A DNA stretch of 33,063 bases from Acetobacteraceae bacterium (GCA_947446625.1 CANFIE010000002.1:1-33063), one strand, 5' to 3'. Positions 23,112-30,444 are shown, numbered from the stretch's first letter. Notes: generated by a model not told the origin, from the letters alone. Program-made: numbers and translations.

Positions 23112-23897
23112 ATGACCGAACCCGTCCTGCTCAGCCTTTCCCCCCAGGGCATCGCCACCATCACCCTCAACCGCCCCGAAGTGGCCAATGCCTATAACGA
23201 GGACGTGCTGGTCCGGCTGATCCGCATGCTGGAGGCGCTGGAGCATGAACCCAGCCTGCGCGCCGTGGTGCTGCGCGGCGCCGGCCGCCACTTCGCCGCC
23301 GGCGCCGATATCAACTGGCAGGCCGAGGTGGCCAGCTACACCCCGCAGCGCGCCTATGAATGCTCGCTGGCCACCACCGTGGCGATGACGCGCCTCAACG
23401 AGTTCCCCCGCCCCACCTTCGCCGTCATCCAGGGCGCCTGCTTCGGCGGTGGCTTCGGCCTGGCCTGCTGCGTGGATGTGGCACTCGCCACCCCGCAGGC
23501 GCTGTTCGGCATCACCGAGGTTCGGCTCGGCGTCGCCCCCACCCCCATCTCCACCCACATGGTCAACGCCATCGGCCTGCGCCAGGCCCGGCGCTATTCC
23601 CTGACCGGAGAGCGATTCGGCCCCGACCAGGCCCAGGCCATGGGCCTGGTGCATGAGGTGGTGCCCGCCGAGGCCATGGAAGCCCGGCTGGAGGCGATTC
23701 TGGCCGAAACCCTCAAATCCTCCCCCACCGCCGTGGCGCTCACCAAGGCCTCCTTCCTCGCCGCCAATGGGCTCACGCTGGACGCCCGGCAGATGCAGAC
23801 CCTGGCGCAGGAAGGCTGGATGCAGCGGGTTTCGCCCGAAGGCCGCGAAGGCCTGGCCGCCTTCCGCGAAAAGCGCCCAGCCGATTGGGCTGGATGA
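23112..23897 (+). CDS. Enoyl-CoA hydratase/isomerase family protein, LiuC/AtuE-like
   Basis: A 261-residue crotonase-fold protein. The oxyanion-hole segments A-A-G-A-D-I-N-W near 62-69 and G-A-C-F-G-G-G-F-G near 108-116 are clear. The first classical catalytic Glu is replaced by G116 (G-G-G-F-G-L-A), while the second is kept as E136 (I-T-E-V-R-L-G-V-A-P). This pattern, with L-G-V-A-P-T-P-I-S, resembles methylglutaconyl-CoA hydratase (LiuC) and isohexenylglutaconyl-CoA hydratase (AtuE), in leucine or terpenoid breakdown. No carboxylase or HMG-CoA lyase genes are next to it, so the pathway is open. It is divergent from the GGT-like gene. Confidence 0.88.
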   Translation: MTEPVLLSLSPQGIATITLNRPEVANAYNEDVLVRLIRMLEALEHEPSLRAVVLRGAGRHFAAGADINWQAEVASYTPQRAYECSLATTVAMTRLNEFPRPTFAVIQGACFGGGFGLACCVDVALATPQALFGITEVRLGVAPTPISTHMVNAIGLRQARRYSLTGERFGPDQAQAMGLVHEVVPAEAMEARLEAILAETLKSSPTAVALTKASFLAANGLTLDARQMQTLAQEGWMQRVSPEGREGLAAFREKRPADWAG

Positions 23898-23918
23898 CCT
23901 GCCTGGTTGTCGGCTTCT

Positions 23919-23936
23919 GCGTCACGGAACCTTCAT
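23919..23936 (+). promoter_or_regulatory. Candidate Pho box (PhoB site) upstream of pstS
   Basis: Two 7-base half-sites, GCGTCAC and CCTTCAT, are separated by GGAA. They match the CTGTCAT-N4-CTGTCAT consensus at four and five positions, with the TCA core in both, and are followed by an A-rich stretch at 23937-23946. The box lies 66 bases before the pstS ATG, a sensible distance for PhoB-activated transcription. A recognisable -10 box is not obvious. Confidence 0.45.
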
Positions 23937-24001
23937 AAAACCGAAACACGATGGTCGCGTTCCCCGCCTAGAAGCCCGGCAACCAGTCGCGGAGAGAATT
24001 T

Positions 24002-25042
24002 ATGAACCGTCGGTCCCTGTTGCTCGGCACGGGCGCTGTTGCGCTCGCCAGCCGTTTTGCCCACGCCCAAGGCGCCCAGATCACCGGCGCCGGCGCGACC
24101 TTCCCCAACCCAGTGTACCAGAAATGGGCCGAAGCTGGTAAGGCTGCCACCGGCATTACCGTGAATTATCAGTCGGTTGGCTCGGGCGCCGGCATCAACC
24201 AGATCCGCAACCGCACCGTGGACTTCGGCGCCTCCGACGCCCCGCTGACCGTCGCGCAGCTGACCGAAGCCAACCTGATGCAGTTCCCGGCTGTCATGGG
24301 CAGCCTGGTTCCCATCGTGAACATCCCGGGCATCGAGGATGACCAGCTGAAGCTGACCGGCGAAATCATCGCCGAAATCTACCTGGGCAAGATCACCAAG
24401 TGGAACGACCAGCGCATCGTCGAGATGAACGCCGGCCTGACCCTGCCCAACCTGGCCATCGCCCCGGCCTATCGCGCCGACGGCTCGGGCACCACCTTCG
24501 TCTGGGTGTCCTACCTCTCGGCGGTCTCGCCGGAATGGAAGGAAAAGGTTGGCGTCGGCACCTCGGTGCGCTTCCCGGCCGGCACTGGCGCCCGTGGCAA
24601 TGAAGGCGTGGCCGGCACGGTGAAGAACATTCGCGGCGCCATCGGCTATGTGGAAAACGCCTACGCCATCACCAACCGGCTGGTCACCACCCAGCTGCGC
24701 AACAAGGCCGGCAACTTCGTGAAGCCGACCCAGGAAGCCTTCATCGCCGCCGCCAGCAACGCCGACTGGACCGCGCCGGGCATGGCCGCCAGCCTGATCG
24801 ACCAGCATGGCGCCACCTCCTGGCCCATCGTCTCCCCCACCTTCATCCTGCTGCCGAAGAACCCCACCGACGGCGCCCGCAGCCTGAACGTGATGAAGTT
24901 CTTCGACTGGGCCTTCAAGAATGGCGCCACCCTGGCCCAGCAGCTGGAATACATCCCGCTGCCGGCCACGGTGCAAACCGCCATCCGCACTGCCTGGCAC
25001 AATGAAGTGAAGGTCAACGGCCAGCCGGTCTGGACGCTCTAA
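24002..25042 (+). CDS. pstS: Phosphate ABC transporter substrate-binding protein PstS
   Basis: PstS captures phosphate in the periplasm for the PstCAB transporter. The 346-residue precursor has a signal with a twin-arginine look (M-N-R-R-S-L-L-L-G-T-G-A-V-A-L-A-S...A-H-A-Q). The mature protein starts I-T-G-A-G-A-T-F-P-N-P-V-Y-Q-K-W, a canonical PstS start. S-V-G-S-G-A-G, D-F-G-A-S-D-A-P-L and R-A-D-G-S-G-T-T-F give the phosphate-binding loops. GGAGAG lies about 5 bases before the ATG. Codon use is cleaner and more biased (AAC, CTG, ACC) than in neighbouring catabolic genes, fitting high expression. First gene of the pst-pho block, with a Pho-box candidate upstream and a strong hairpin directly after. 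Confidence 0.97.
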   Translation: MNRRSLLLGTGAVALASRFAHAQGAQITGAGATFPNPVYQKWAEAGKAATGITVNYQSVGSGAGINQIRNRTVDFGASDAPLTVAQLTEANLMQFPAVMGSLVPIVNIPGIEDDQLKLTGEIIAEIYLGKITKWNDQRIVEMNAGLTLPNLAIAPAYRADGSGTTFVWVSYLSAVSPEWKEKVGVGTSVRFPAGTGARGNEGVAGTVKNIRGAIGYVENAYAITNRLVTTQLRNKAGNFVKPTQEAFIAAASNADWTAPGMAASLIDQHGATSWPIVSPTFILLPKNPTDGARSLNVMKFFDWAFKNGATLAQQLEYIPLPATVQTAIRTAWHNEVKVNGQPVWTL

Positions 25043-25058
25043 CCTTCCCCGGTAACTG

Positions 25059-25093
25059 AGGGGCGGCGGTGGGTTCAGCCTGCCGCCGCCCCT
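25059..25093 (+). promoter_or_regulatory. 15-bp stem-loop between pstS and pstC (attenuator or mRNA-stabilising hairpin)
   Basis: The arm AGGGGCGGCGGTGGG at 25059-25073 pairs with the arm at 25079-25093 around the loop TTCAG; two of the fifteen pairs are G-T. It starts 17 bases after the pstS stop and ends 29 bases before the pstC ribosome site. There is no T-run, so full termination is unlikely. In binding-protein operons such hairpins commonly protect the upstream message or partly stop transcription, raising binding protein over channel. Confidence 0.65.
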
Positions 25094-25133
25094 GCCGTGC
25101 CTCCTTCCCCCCTTGCCAGCCGGAGCGCAGCGC

Positions 25134-26108
25134 TTGACGCAAGCCGCAGCCATTTCCGCCGGAACCCCTGTGCCTGCCCGCGCCAACAGTGGCGGCAACA
25201 CCGGAGACGCCGTTTTCGCCCTGGCCTGCCGTGCCGCCGGCGCCAGCGTGCTGCTGCTGCTGGGCGGCATCATTGTATCGCTGTTCATCGGCGGCCTGCC
25301 GGCCTTCGAGAAATTCGGTGTGGAATTCCTCTGGTCCACCGAATGGGACCCCGTCACCGAGGTGTTCGGCGCCGGTGTTTCCATCTACGGCACCGTGGTC
25401 ACCGCCATCATCGCCATTGTGCTGGCCGTGCCGGTTGCCTTTGGCGTGGCCTTCACCCTCACGGAACTGGCGCCCAACTGGCTGCGCCGTCCGGTGGGCA
25501 CCGCCGTTGAACTGCTCGCCGCCGTGCCCAGCATCATCTACGGCATGTGGGGCTTCTTCCTCATCGCCCCGATCATGGCCGAATACGTGCAGCCCCTGGC
25601 GATTGATACGCTGGGCGAGGTGCCGGGCATTGGCTTCCTGTTCCAGGGCCCGCCCTTCGGCACCGGCATCTTCACCGCGGCGCTCATCCTCGCCATCATG
25701 ATCCTGCCCTTCATCGCCGCCACCATGCGCGATGTCTTCAGCCAGGTGCCGGCGGTGTACAAGGAAAGCGCCTACGGCCTGGGCTGCACCACCTGGGAAG
25801 TGATGAAGGGCGTGGTGCTGCCCTACACCCGCGTCTCGGTGGCCGGCGGCATCATGCTGGGCCTGGGCCGCGCGCTGGGTGAAACCATGGCGGTCACCTT
25901 CGTCATCGGCAATGCCAACCGCATCACCACCACGCTGTTCGGCCCGGGCAACACCATTGCCTCGGTGGTGGCGCTGGAGTTTGGCGAAAGCGAGACCGGC
26001 AGCCTGAAGCTGGCGGCACTGCTGGCGCTCGGCTTCATCCTCTTCGTGCTGTCCTTCATCGTCCTGGCGATTTCCCGCTTCCTGCTGCGCTCGCGGCTGA
26101 AGGGCTGA
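25134..26108 (+). CDS. pstC: Phosphate ABC transporter permease PstC
   Basis: PstC is one of the two inner-membrane channel subunits. The 324-residue protein has a short cytoplasmic N-terminus, a first membrane segment at A-S-V-L-L-L-L-G-G-I-I-V-S-L-F-I, then further segments and the transporter loop Y-K-E-S-A-Y-G-L-G-C...V-V-L-P that contacts PstB. G-R-A-L-G-E-T-M-A-V-T-F-V-I-G is a PstC signature. No ATG fits the N-terminus; TTG at 25134 has GGAG (25122-25125) 8 bases upstream and gives M-T-Q-A-A-A. A TTG seven codons earlier lacks such a site. A weak start codon here would lower channel output relative to PstS. pstA begins 5 bases after the stop. Confidence 0.94.
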   Translation: MTQAAAISAGTPVPARANSGGNTGDAVFALACRAAGASVLLLLGGIIVSLFIGGLPAFEKFGVEFLWSTEWDPVTEVFGAGVSIYGTVVTAIIAIVLAVPVAFGVAFTLTELAPNWLRRPVGTAVELLAAVPSIIYGMWGFFLIAPIMAEYVQPLAIDTLGEVPGIGFLFQGPPFGTGIFTAALILAIMILPFIAATMRDVFSQVPAVYKESAYGLGCTTWEVMKGVVLPYTRVSVAGGIMLGLGRALGETMAVTFVIGNANRITTTLFGPGNTIASVVALEFGESETGSLKLAALLALGFILFVLSFIVLAISRFLLRSRLKG

Positions 26109-26113
26109 ACCTC

Positions 26114-27001
26114 ATGAGCGCGACAACTCAACCCGCTTTGGCCCCGGCCAAGAACGCCGCCGTTGCCGCCCGCCTCGGCCGCAGCCGCAAGCGGGGCGAC
26201 ATGATGGCCCGCAGCCTCTCGTTGCTGGCCACCAGCATCGGCCTCATCTTCCTCACCTCCATCCTGGTGACGCTCTTCTACAAGGGCTTCAACGCGATGA
26301 ACCTCTCGGTCTTCACCGAGGTCACGCGGCCGCCCGGCTCCAATGGTGGGCTGTTGAACGCCATTGTCGGCAGCCTCATCCAGGTGGCGCTCGGCACCGC
26401 CATCGGCACGCCCATTGGCATGCTGGTCGGCACCTACCTGGCGGAATACGCTCGCGGCTCGGCCTTCGGTGGCATGGTCCGCTTCGTGTCCGACATTCTG
26501 CTCTCGGCGCCCTCCATCCTCATCGGCCTGTTCGTCTACTCGCTGCTGGTGCTGCCCTTCGGCGGCTTCTCCGGCTGGGCGGGCGTGGCGGCGCTGGCCA
26601 TCATCATCATCCCCATCGTGGTCCGCACCACCGAGGACATGCTGAGCCTGATCCCGAACACCCTGCGCGAAGCGGTGATCGGCCTGGGTTCGCCGAAGTG
26701 GAAGATGATCGTGCTGGTCTGCTGGCGCTCGGCCATCTCGGGCATCATCACCGGCGTGCTGCTGGGCATTGCCCGCATTGCCGGCGAAACCGCGCCGCTG
26801 CTGTTCACCAGCCTGGGCAACAACGCCTGGTCCACCGACCTGACGCAGCCCTTGCCCAGCCTGCCCATTACCATCTACAGTTACGCCGGCTCGCCGTTCC
26901 AGGACTGGATCGAGCTTGCCTGGGCCGGCGCGCTGGTCATTACCCTGGCGGTGCTGGGGCTCAATATCGCGGCCCGCAGCCTGTTCAGCGGCAAGAAGTG
27001 A
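26114..27001 (+). CDS. pstA: Phosphate ABC transporter permease PstA
   Basis: Second channel subunit, 295 residues. A basic cytoplasmic N-terminus (R-L-G-R-S-R-K-R-G-D) is followed by a first membrane segment S-L-L-A-T-S-I-G-L-I-F-L-T-S-I-L-V-T-L-F. The PstB-contacting loop is L-R-E-A-V-I-G-L-G-S-P-K-W near 180. G-I-A-R-I-A-G-E-T-A-P-L-L-F-T-S is the PstA counterpart of the PstC signature. L-S-A-P-S-I-L-I-G-L-F-V-Y is also typical. It lies between pstC and pstB with short gaps, so one transcript is expected. Confidence 0.95.
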   Translation: MSATTQPALAPAKNAAVAARLGRSRKRGDMMARSLSLLATSIGLIFLTSILVTLFYKGFNAMNLSVFTEVTRPPGSNGGLLNAIVGSLIQVALGTAIGTPIGMLVGTYLAEYARGSAFGGMVRFVSDILLSAPSILIGLFVYSLLVLPFGGFSGWAGVAALAIIIIPIVVRTTEDMLSLIPNTLREAVIGLGSPKWKMIVLVCWRSAISGIITGVLLGIARIAGETAPLLFTSLGNNAWSTDLTQPLPSLPITIYSYAGSPFQDWIELAWAGALVITLAVLGLNIAARSLFSGKK

Positions 27002-27008
27002 GGCGGAG

Positions 27009-27845
27009 ATGAGCGCGACCATGACAGACCAAGCAACGCAATCCGCCGGTTTCGGTGGCCTCTCGGCCCGCTCCAGCGCGGAACTGAACCAGACCGCGCG
27101 GATCAGCATCCGCAACCTGGATTTCTTCTACGGCACCAACAAGGCGCTGAAGTCCATCAACATGGACTACCCGGAAAAGCAGGTCACCGGCATGATCGGC
27201 CCTTCCGGCTGCGGCAAGTCCACCCTGCTGCGGGTGCTGAACCGCATGTACAGCCTGTACCCCGGCCAGCGCGCCACGGGTGAAGTGCTGATGGACGGCA
27301 ACAACATCATCGCCGACGACGTGGACATGAACGCCCTGCGCTCCAAGGTGGGTATGGTGTTCCAGAAGCCAACGCCCTTCCCCATGACCATCTATGAAAA
27401 CATCGCCTTCGGCATCCGCCTGCATGAAAAGCTGAACCGGGCGCAGATGGATGAGCGGATTGAGTGGGCGCTGACCCGCGCCGCGATCTGGGGCGAGGTG
27501 AAGGACCGGCTGAACACCAGCGCCATGGGGCTTTCCGGTGGCCAGCAGCAGCGCCTCTGCATCGCCCGCACCATCGCGGTGCGGCCTGAGGTCATCCTGT
27601 TCGACGAACCTACTTCGGCGCTCGACCCCATCAGCACCCTGAAGATCGAGGAATTGATCGACGAGTTGAAGCGCGACTTCACCATCGCCATCGTCACCCA
27701 CAACATGCAGCAGGCGGCCCGCTGCGCCGACCAGGTGGCGTTCTTCTACCTGGGCGAGCTGATCGAGGTGGCGCCGGCGGCGCAGCTCTTCACCGCGCCG
27801 AAAGAACAGAAGACCCAGGAATACATTACCGGAAGGTTCGGCTGA
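27009..27845 (+). CDS. pstB: Phosphate ABC transporter ATP-binding protein PstB
   Basis: The ATPase of the phosphate importer, 278 residues. Walker A is G-P-S-G-C-G-K-S at 64-71, the Q-loop is V-F-Q-K-P-T-P-F-P near 117-125 (the PstB-specific wording), the signature is L-S-G-G-Q at 175-179, Walker B with the catalytic Glu is V-I-L-F-D-E-P at 195-201, and the switch His is in I-V-T-H-N-M-Q-Q-A. An N-terminal tail of about 30 residues precedes the first strand. The ATG at 27009 has GAGG 5 bases upstream; an ATG four codons later is possible. The stop overlaps the phoU start by one base. Confidence 0.97.
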   Translation: MSATMTDQATQSAGFGGLSARSSAELNQTARISIRNLDFFYGTNKALKSINMDYPEKQVTGMIGPSGCGKSTLLRVLNRMYSLYPGQRATGEVLMDGNNIIADDVDMNALRSKVGMVFQKPTPFPMTIYENIAFGIRLHEKLNRAQMDERIEWALTRAAIWGEVKDRLNTSAMGLSGGQQQRLCIARTIAVRPEVILFDEPTSALDPISTLKIEELIDELKRDFTIAIVTHNMQQAARCADQVAFFYLGELIEVAPAAQLFTAPKEQKTQEYITGRFG

Positions 27846-28561
27846 TGCCCCAGGAGCAGCACACCGTGCGCAGCTACGCCGAAGAGCTGAAGCGCCTGAG
27901 CGGTATCATCATGCGCATGGGCGGCCTGGCCGAGCGCCAGGTGGCCGATGCCACCGCCGCCCTGGTGGACCGCGACACCGAACTGGCCGCCGCCGTGGTG
28001 CAGCGCGATGTCGAGATCGACGCGCTGGACACCGAGGTGGAAAGCTTCACCGTCCAACTGCTCGCGCTGCGCCAGCCCATGGGCGCAGACCTGCGCTTCA
28101 TCGTCGCCGCCATGCGCATCAGCCAGGACCTGGAGCGCATTGGCGACTACGCCCGCAACGCCGCCAAGCGCGCCATCGTCATCTCGCAGCAGCCCCTCGT
28201 CGGCAGCCTCAACGGCTTCCAGCGCATGGCCCGGCTGGTGCAGGAAAACCTGAAGAACGCCATCGACGCCCTGGTGACCAAGGATGTGGCCAAGGCGCAT
28301 GCCGTCTGGGCCGCCGATGAGCCGGTGGACGAGATCTACAACGGCATCTTCCGCGAGATGCTGACCCACATGATGGAAGACCCGCGCAACATCACCGCGG
28401 CCACCCATCTGCTGTTCATCGCCAAAAATCTTGAGCGCATTGGCGACCACGCCACCAACATCGCCGAAACCGTGCACTACGCCGTGCTGGGGGACGCGAT
28501 CACCGAGGAAAGGCCGAAAGCCGATGCTTCAGCCTATGCAGTTGTCCGCCCGCCCAGCTGA
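27845..28561 (+). CDS. phoU: Phosphate signalling protein PhoU
   Basis: PhoU links the Pst transporter to PhoR/PhoB signalling and represses it when phosphate is ample. The 238-residue protein has two repeated three-helix units with the metal-binding motifs D-L-E-R-I-G-D-Y-A-R-N near 98-108 and N-L-E-R-I-G-D-H-A-T-N-I-A-E near 200-213. Both are intact. The start overlaps the pstB stop (TGATG), implying coupled translation. The end overlaps the next gene, phoB, by 38 bases. Confidence 0.96.
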   Translation: MPQEQHTVRSYAEELKRLSGIIMRMGGLAERQVADATAALVDRDTELAAAVVQRDVEIDALDTEVESFTVQLLALRQPMGADLRFIVAAMRISQDLERIGDYARNAAKRAIVISQQPLVGSLNGFQRMARLVQENLKNAIDALVTKDVAKAHAVWAADEPVDEIYNGIFREMLTHMMEDPRNITAATHLLFIAKNLERIGDHATNIAETVHYAVLGDAITEERPKADASAYAVVRPPS

Positions 28562-29261
28562 ACAGGCTGGCCGCCCCACCGTTTTGGTGGTGGAGGACGA
28601 AGCCGCCCTGCTGACGTTGCTGCGCTATAACCTGGAAAAGCAGGGCTTCCGCGTTGAGGAAGCCGCTGACGGCCAGGAAGCGTTGCTGCGCGTGGCCGAG
28701 GCGCGCCCCGACCTGGTGCTGCTGGACTGGATGCTGCCCAGCCTGTCCGGCATCGAGGTATGCCGCCAGCTGCGCCGCCGCCCCGCCACGCGGGACCTGC
28801 CCATCATCATGGTCACCGCCCGCACCGAGGACCAGGACGCCGTGCGCGCGCTGGACCTGGGCGCCGATGACTACATCACCAAGCCCTTCATCATGGAGGC
28901 GCTGATGGCCCGCATCCGCGCCCTGCTGCGCCGCGCCGCCAGCGTTACCAGCAAGGGCCGGCTGGAATACCGCGACCTGGTGATGGACCAGGATGCCCAC
29001 CGCGTAACCCGCAATGGCCGCGCCCTGCACCTGGGCCCCACGGAATACCGCCTGCTGGAATTCTTCCTGCAGCACCCCGGCCGCGTGTTCAGCCGCGAAC
29101 AGCTGCTGGACGGCGTCTGGGGCCGCGACATCCACGTGGAATCCCGCACGGTGGACGTGCACATCCGCCGCCTGCGCAAGGCAGTGAATGGCGATACCGA
29201 GCAGGACCTCATCCGCACCGTCCGCTCGGCCGGTTACGCGCTGGACGCCGAGGACAGCTGA
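28524..29261 (+). CDS. phoB: Phosphate regulon response regulator PhoB
   Basis: An OmpR/PhoB-type response regulator, 245 residues. The receiver has acidic residues E24-D25, the phosphorylated D68 (V-L-L-D-W-M-L-P), T98 and K120 (Y-I-T-K-P-F). The winged-helix DNA-binding domain follows a short linker, with L-G-P-T-E-Y-R-L-L-E-F-F, S-R-E-Q-L-L-D-G-V-W-G and V-D-V-H-I-R-R-L-R-K-A. When phosphorylated it should bind Pho boxes such as the one before pstS. I use the ATG at 28524; one at 28536 is also possible, and the first ~17 residues look like a non-conserved tail. The gene for its kinase PhoR is not in the window; a Bug-family gene follows instead. Confidence 0.93.
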   Translation: MLQPMQLSARPAEQAGRPTVLVVEDEAALLTLLRYNLEKQGFRVEEAADGQEALLRVAEARPDLVLLDWMLPSLSGIEVCRQLRRRPATRDLPIIMVTARTEDQDAVRALDLGADDYITKPFIMEALMARIRALLRRAASVTSKGRLEYRDLVMDQDAHRVTRNGRALHLGPTEYRLLEFFLQHPGRVFSREQLLDGVWGRDIHVESRTVDVHIRRLRKAVNGDTEQDLIRTVRSAGYALDAEDS

Positions 29262-29270
29262 GCGCTAGCC

Positions 29271-29293
29271 TTCCCCCAACAACCAAGGGGGAA
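29271..29293 (+). promoter_or_regulatory. Small hairpin overlapping the ribosome site of the following Bug gene
   Basis: TTCCCCC at 29271-29277 pairs with GGGGGAA at 29287-29293 around nine bases. The right arm includes AAGGGGG, the ribosome-binding site 8 bases before the ATG at 29300. It could limit translation of the Bug gene or mark the end of the phoB message. It has no T-run. Confidence 0.4.
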
Positions 29294-29299
29294 CGCCGC

Positions 29300-30271
29300 A
29301 TGGTCGCGCCACTCTCGCGCCGTGCCTTGCTGGCCGCGCCGGCCCTGCTGCTGGCCGGCCCCGCCCATGCCGCCTGGCCAGACCGCCCCTTGCGCCTGGT
29401 GCATGGCTTCGGCGCCGGCGGCAACCCGGACACAATCGGCCGCATCGTCGCCGCCCGCCTGGCCGAATTGCTCGGCCAGCCCTGCGTGGTGGAACCCCGG
29501 CCCGGCGCCAGCGGCATCCCCGCCAGCGAACTCGTGGCCCGCAGCGCGCCCGATGGCCATGTGCTGGTCATCCTCACCGGCGGGCATCCGGTCTCGGCCG
29601 CGCTCAGCAACCGCCTGCCCTTCCACCCGGTGCAGGACTTCGCCTTCATTTCCCTGTTCACCGAATTCCCGCTCCTCGCCGTCACCCGGCCAGACCACCC
29701 GGCGGCGGATCTGCGCGCCATGCTGGCGCTCACCCGGCAGCAGGCCCGGCCCTTGTTCATCGCCTCCGGCGCCGGCCGCGCCACCACCCAGGGGCTTTCC
29801 GCCGAATTGGTTGGCCAGATCAGCGGCGCCGAAGTGCAGCACGTGGCCTACCCCAGCATGGCCGGCGCCCATGCCGATCTGCTGACCGGCCGGCTGGACC
29901 TGATCCTCGACACCCCCATCACCCTGCTGGCGCAGCTGCGGGAAGGCCGCATGCGCGCCCTGGCGGTTTCCAGTACCACGCCCTACCCGCCCCTGCCCGG
30001 CGTGCCCACCATGCAGCAGGCCGGGCTGCCGGGGTATGATGTCACCTCCTGGCTCGGCCTGGCCGGCCCCGCCGGGCTGCCGGCCGAGATCATCGCCCGG
30101 CTCAACGCCGCCTGCGCCACGGTGCTGGCCGAGCCGGAGCCCCGCACCCGGCTGGAAGCCCTGGGCAATGTCGTCCGCCCCTCGACGCCCGCGGCATTCC
30201 GCGACAGGGTGGCCGCCGATGTGGCGAAATGGTCCGCGGTGGTGGCCCGCGCCGGCATTGAGAGAGGCTAG
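29300..30271 (+). CDS. Bug/TctC-family substrate-binding protein
   Basis: A 323-residue periplasmic receptor. The signal peptide has R-R-A-L-L-A-A-P-A-L-L-L-A-G-P-A-H-A, followed by A-W-P-D-R-P-L-R-L-V-H-G-F-G-A-G-G-N-P-D. The usual V-P-F-x-x-G-G is changed to H-G-F-G-A-G-G, and V-V-E-P-R-P-G-A-S-G replaces V-V-E-N-x-x-G-A, so it belongs to a different Bug subgroup from the three genes at 3.2-9.7 kb. AAGGGGG lies 8 bases before the ATG. The stop codon TAG (30269-30271) lies inside the left end of a palindromic element. No TctAB genes are near; ligand unknown. Confidence 0.92.
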   Translation: MVAPLSRRALLAAPALLLAGPAHAAWPDRPLRLVHGFGAGGNPDTIGRIVAARLAELLGQPCVVEPRPGASGIPASELVARSAPDGHVLVILTGGHPVSAALSNRLPFHPVQDFAFISLFTEFPLLAVTRPDHPAADLRAMLALTRQQARPLFIASGAGRATTQGLSAELVGQISGAEVQHVAYPSMAGAHADLLTGRLDLILDTPITLLAQLREGRMRALAVSSTTPYPPLPGVPTMQQAGLPGYDVTSWLGLAGPAGLPAEIIARLNAACATVLAEPEPRTRLEALGNVVRPSTPAAFRDRVAADVAKWSAVVARAGIERG

Positions 30272-30373
30272 AGCACTATGCGCCCTGACGGGCGCATTTC
30301 GTGCTCTATAACTATTTGAAACCAGAGCAAGAAATCCATTCTGATGATTCCATCAGAGCGGATATTGCTCTAG
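30268..30373. repeat. ~106-bp palindromic repeat element with 8-bp terminal inverted repeats
   Basis: The ends CTAGAGCA (30268-30275) and TGCTCTAG (30366-30373) are perfect inverted repeats. Inside are two stem-loops. The left one has ATGCGCCC/GGGCGCAT at 30278-30285 and 30290-30297, enclosed by GAGCAC (30271-30276)/GTGCTC (30301-30306). The right one has TCTGATG/CATCAGA at 30340-30346 and 30351-30357, enclosed by ATCC/GGAT and AGAGCAA (30324-30330)/TTGCTCT (30365-30371). It is strikingly more AT-rich than its surroundings. It looks like a small dispersed palindromic or MITE-like element; similar CTAGAGC...TCTGATG sequences are familiar to me from alphaproteobacterial intergenic regions. The left stem may also terminate the Bug gene. 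Confidence 0.7.
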
Positions 30374-30422
30374 CGCCTGATCGGCTGAGGCGGTGACGCC
30401 GAAAGCCGTGAATCAGTCGCGC
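30373..30422. other. Imperfect long hairpin upstream of the VOC gene
   Basis: Four short segments mirror each other in order: GCGC (30373-30376) with GCGC (30419-30422), TGAT (30378-30381) with ATCA (30412-30415), GGCT (30383-30386) with AGCC (30404-30407), and GGCG (30389-30392) with CGCC (30397-30400) closing a GTGA tetraloop. The interruptions are one to four bases. It abuts the palindromic element and ends eight bases before the VOC ribosome site. It could be an extension of the element or a leader RNA structure. Confidence 0.4.
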
Positions 30423-30444
30423 CAAAAACAGGGAGGATTAAAAA

